A program made the translations under genes and the position numbers. Below, in pieces: positions 6,842 through 7,539 of a DNA stretch of 7,539 nucleotides. Positions within the stretch are counted from its first letter, which is position 1. Each line of letters opens with the position of its first letter. The stretch is from an uncultured Eubacteriales bacterium (GTDB lineage: Bacteria; Bacillota_A; Clostridia; Peptostreptococcales; Anaerovoracaceae): the NCBI GenBank assembly GCA_902790885.1, contig CADATR010000083.1, positions 1 through 7,539 of the forward strand, given 5' to 3'. The notes under the pieces are model-generated. The model made no database searches. It was not told the origin of the DNA and saw nothing but the letters and a program-made list of their open reading frames with translations.

Positions 6842-7539
6842 CTAACACCTCGCTTCCATGTTCTTGCCGGAAAGCTGAATGCTCTGAACAGAGGTCGTAA
6901 GTTCCTTCCTGTCCCTGTCATAGTGATATACGTTATCGGAAAGGATATCTTTCGGATCAAGGACATCTCTGTTGACACTCCTCACCATCTCAGCAAGTTC
7001 CATCTGTCCGGGGCTGAGTGAATCCGGTACGATCAAGACCTCATGCACAGAACTCGGGAGGACCGTATATCCCTCGCCCATCGCTTCCGCGATCTTTTCC
7101 TGCACACCGGGGTAGAAGAGGACGGATGCGCCGAGCATGCCGCTCTCATTGGAAAGGACGTACATAGGCACTTTGTCTTCATCGCTGATCCTGCCGGTCT
7201 CAAGATAGTTGTCTCCCTGAAATCCAAACATCTGGTTTTCCATGGAAATGAGAAGGGGCGGATCTGTTTTCGGCGCTTTCTCCAGCGCAGCCGCGAACAT
7301 CTCTTTCATATCAATCCCGTTCTGCTCTGCAAATGCCTTTGTAATCGTAGTTCTCCAGTAGCCGTCATCGCTTTCCTGTACTTTGACATCACATACTGCT
7401 GCAAGACCATTCCCAAGCGGCATATACGGGATCTCAGAGAGATACCTGTGATTGCGTCTGATCTCTACGATTCGGAAAGTAAGATCATCCTTGATGCTTT
7501 CGAGACGAAGGTCATCCGGGATCACTTCCGGATGCGAGA
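6842..7539 (-). CDS. DUF5688-family protein, N-terminus outside window
   Basis: This is a protein of unknown biochemical function that I assign to the DUF5688 family from its C-terminal pattern. Recognisable parts are VPMYVLSNESGMLGASVLFYPGV, LPSSVHEVLIVPD and LSDNVYHYDRD, together with the FRIVEIRRNHRYLSEIPYMPLG segment nearer the N-terminus. The frame is open to the window edge, so the GTG at 7525 is probably not the start; about 230 residues are visible and more are expected upstream. There is no membrane segment or signal, so a cytoplasmic protein is likely. It ends three bases before prgI, whose ribosome site lies within its last codons, so it is an integral gene of the transfer operon. 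Members of this family are frequent in Firmicute mobile elements, but I know of no assigned role. Confidence 0.8.
   Translation of the reverse strand, partial: SHPEVIPDDLRLESIKDDLTFRIVEIRRNHRYLSEIPYMPLGNGLAAVCDVKVQESDDGYWRTTITKAFAEQNGIDMKEMFAAALEKAPKTDPPLLISMENQMFGFQGDNYLETGRISDEDKVPMYVLSNESGMLGASVLFYPGVQEKIAEAMGEGYTVLPSSVHEVLIVPDSLSPGQMELAEMVRSVNRDVLDPKDILSDNVYHYDRDRKELTTSVQSIQLSGKNMEARC

Larger units (their letters stand above)
2116..7539 (-). mobile_element. Conjugation (type IV secretion) module of a Tn1549/CTn-class integrative element, partial
   Basis: Four collinear minus-strand genes with minimal spacing encode a DUF5688-like protein, a PrgI-family protein, a VirB4-type ATPase and a lysozyme/CHAP hydrolase. 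The PrgI, VirB4, hydrolase order is that of the transfer region of Tn1549-like elements and Clostridioides difficile CTns. The module continues upstream beyond the right window edge, where a TrbL-like channel protein and VirD4 coupling protein would be expected. On its downstream side it ends at a hairpin terminator and meets a convergent insertion sequence. Integrase, relaxase and att sites are not in the window, so the type and completeness of the element cannot be settled here. Confidence 0.8.

Noticed and set aside
6458..7021. Plus-strand 187-codon open frame over prgI and the DUF5688 gene
   Set aside because: It is antisense to two recognised genes and spans their junction, with no start signal.

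Overview
The window joins two kinds of mobile DNA and shows no obvious housekeeping gene. The protein families and moderate base composition, with strong AGGAGG-type ribosome sites, suggest an anaerobic Firmicute of the gut type (Lachnospiraceae, Erysipelotrichaceae or a relative). This placement is inference from family resemblance only.

Left part, plus strand, about 1-1970: the 3' portion of an insertion sequence. It encodes a DDE transposase of the IS1634 type (IS4 superfamily), cut at its N-terminus by the window edge but with its full catalytic set (D, D, and the Y-2-R-3-E-6-K signature). The stop of the transposase is followed after one base by a 68-codon coiled-coil gene. Its stop in turn overlaps the ribosome site of a 96-codon, more AT-rich gene of unknown function. 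The three are probably co-transcribed, up to a hairpin at 1921-1957.

Middle, 1899-2157: an AT-rich convergent gap with two strong hairpins, one at the end of each opposing transcription unit.

Right part, minus strand, 7539 down to 2158: a block of a type IV secretion (conjugation) operon of the Tn1549/CTn class of Gram-positive integrative conjugative elements. In transcription order it holds a DUF5688-like protein (N-terminus outside the window), a PrgI-family membrane protein, a VirB4-type ATPase, and a membrane-anchored two-domain cell-wall hydrolase (lysozyme-like plus CHAP). DUF5688, prgI and virB4 are separated by 3 bases or overlap by 4. The hydrolase is better started at a GTG (3819) with a near-perfect ribosome site. 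That leaves an 83-base gap after virB4 with a 9-bp palindrome.

Together, the VirB4 ATPase would power assembly of the transfer channel, PrgI would form part of the inner membrane complex, and the hydrolase would open the peptidoglycan locally. The relaxase, coupling protein, TrbL-like channel protein and integrase expected of a complete element are not in the window. I see no CRISPR, rRNA, tRNA or clearly new system. The points most worth a second look are the two small genes behind the transposase, the DUF5688 gene inside the transfer operon, the hydrolase start and leader hairpin, and whether the operon was cut short at the IS junction.
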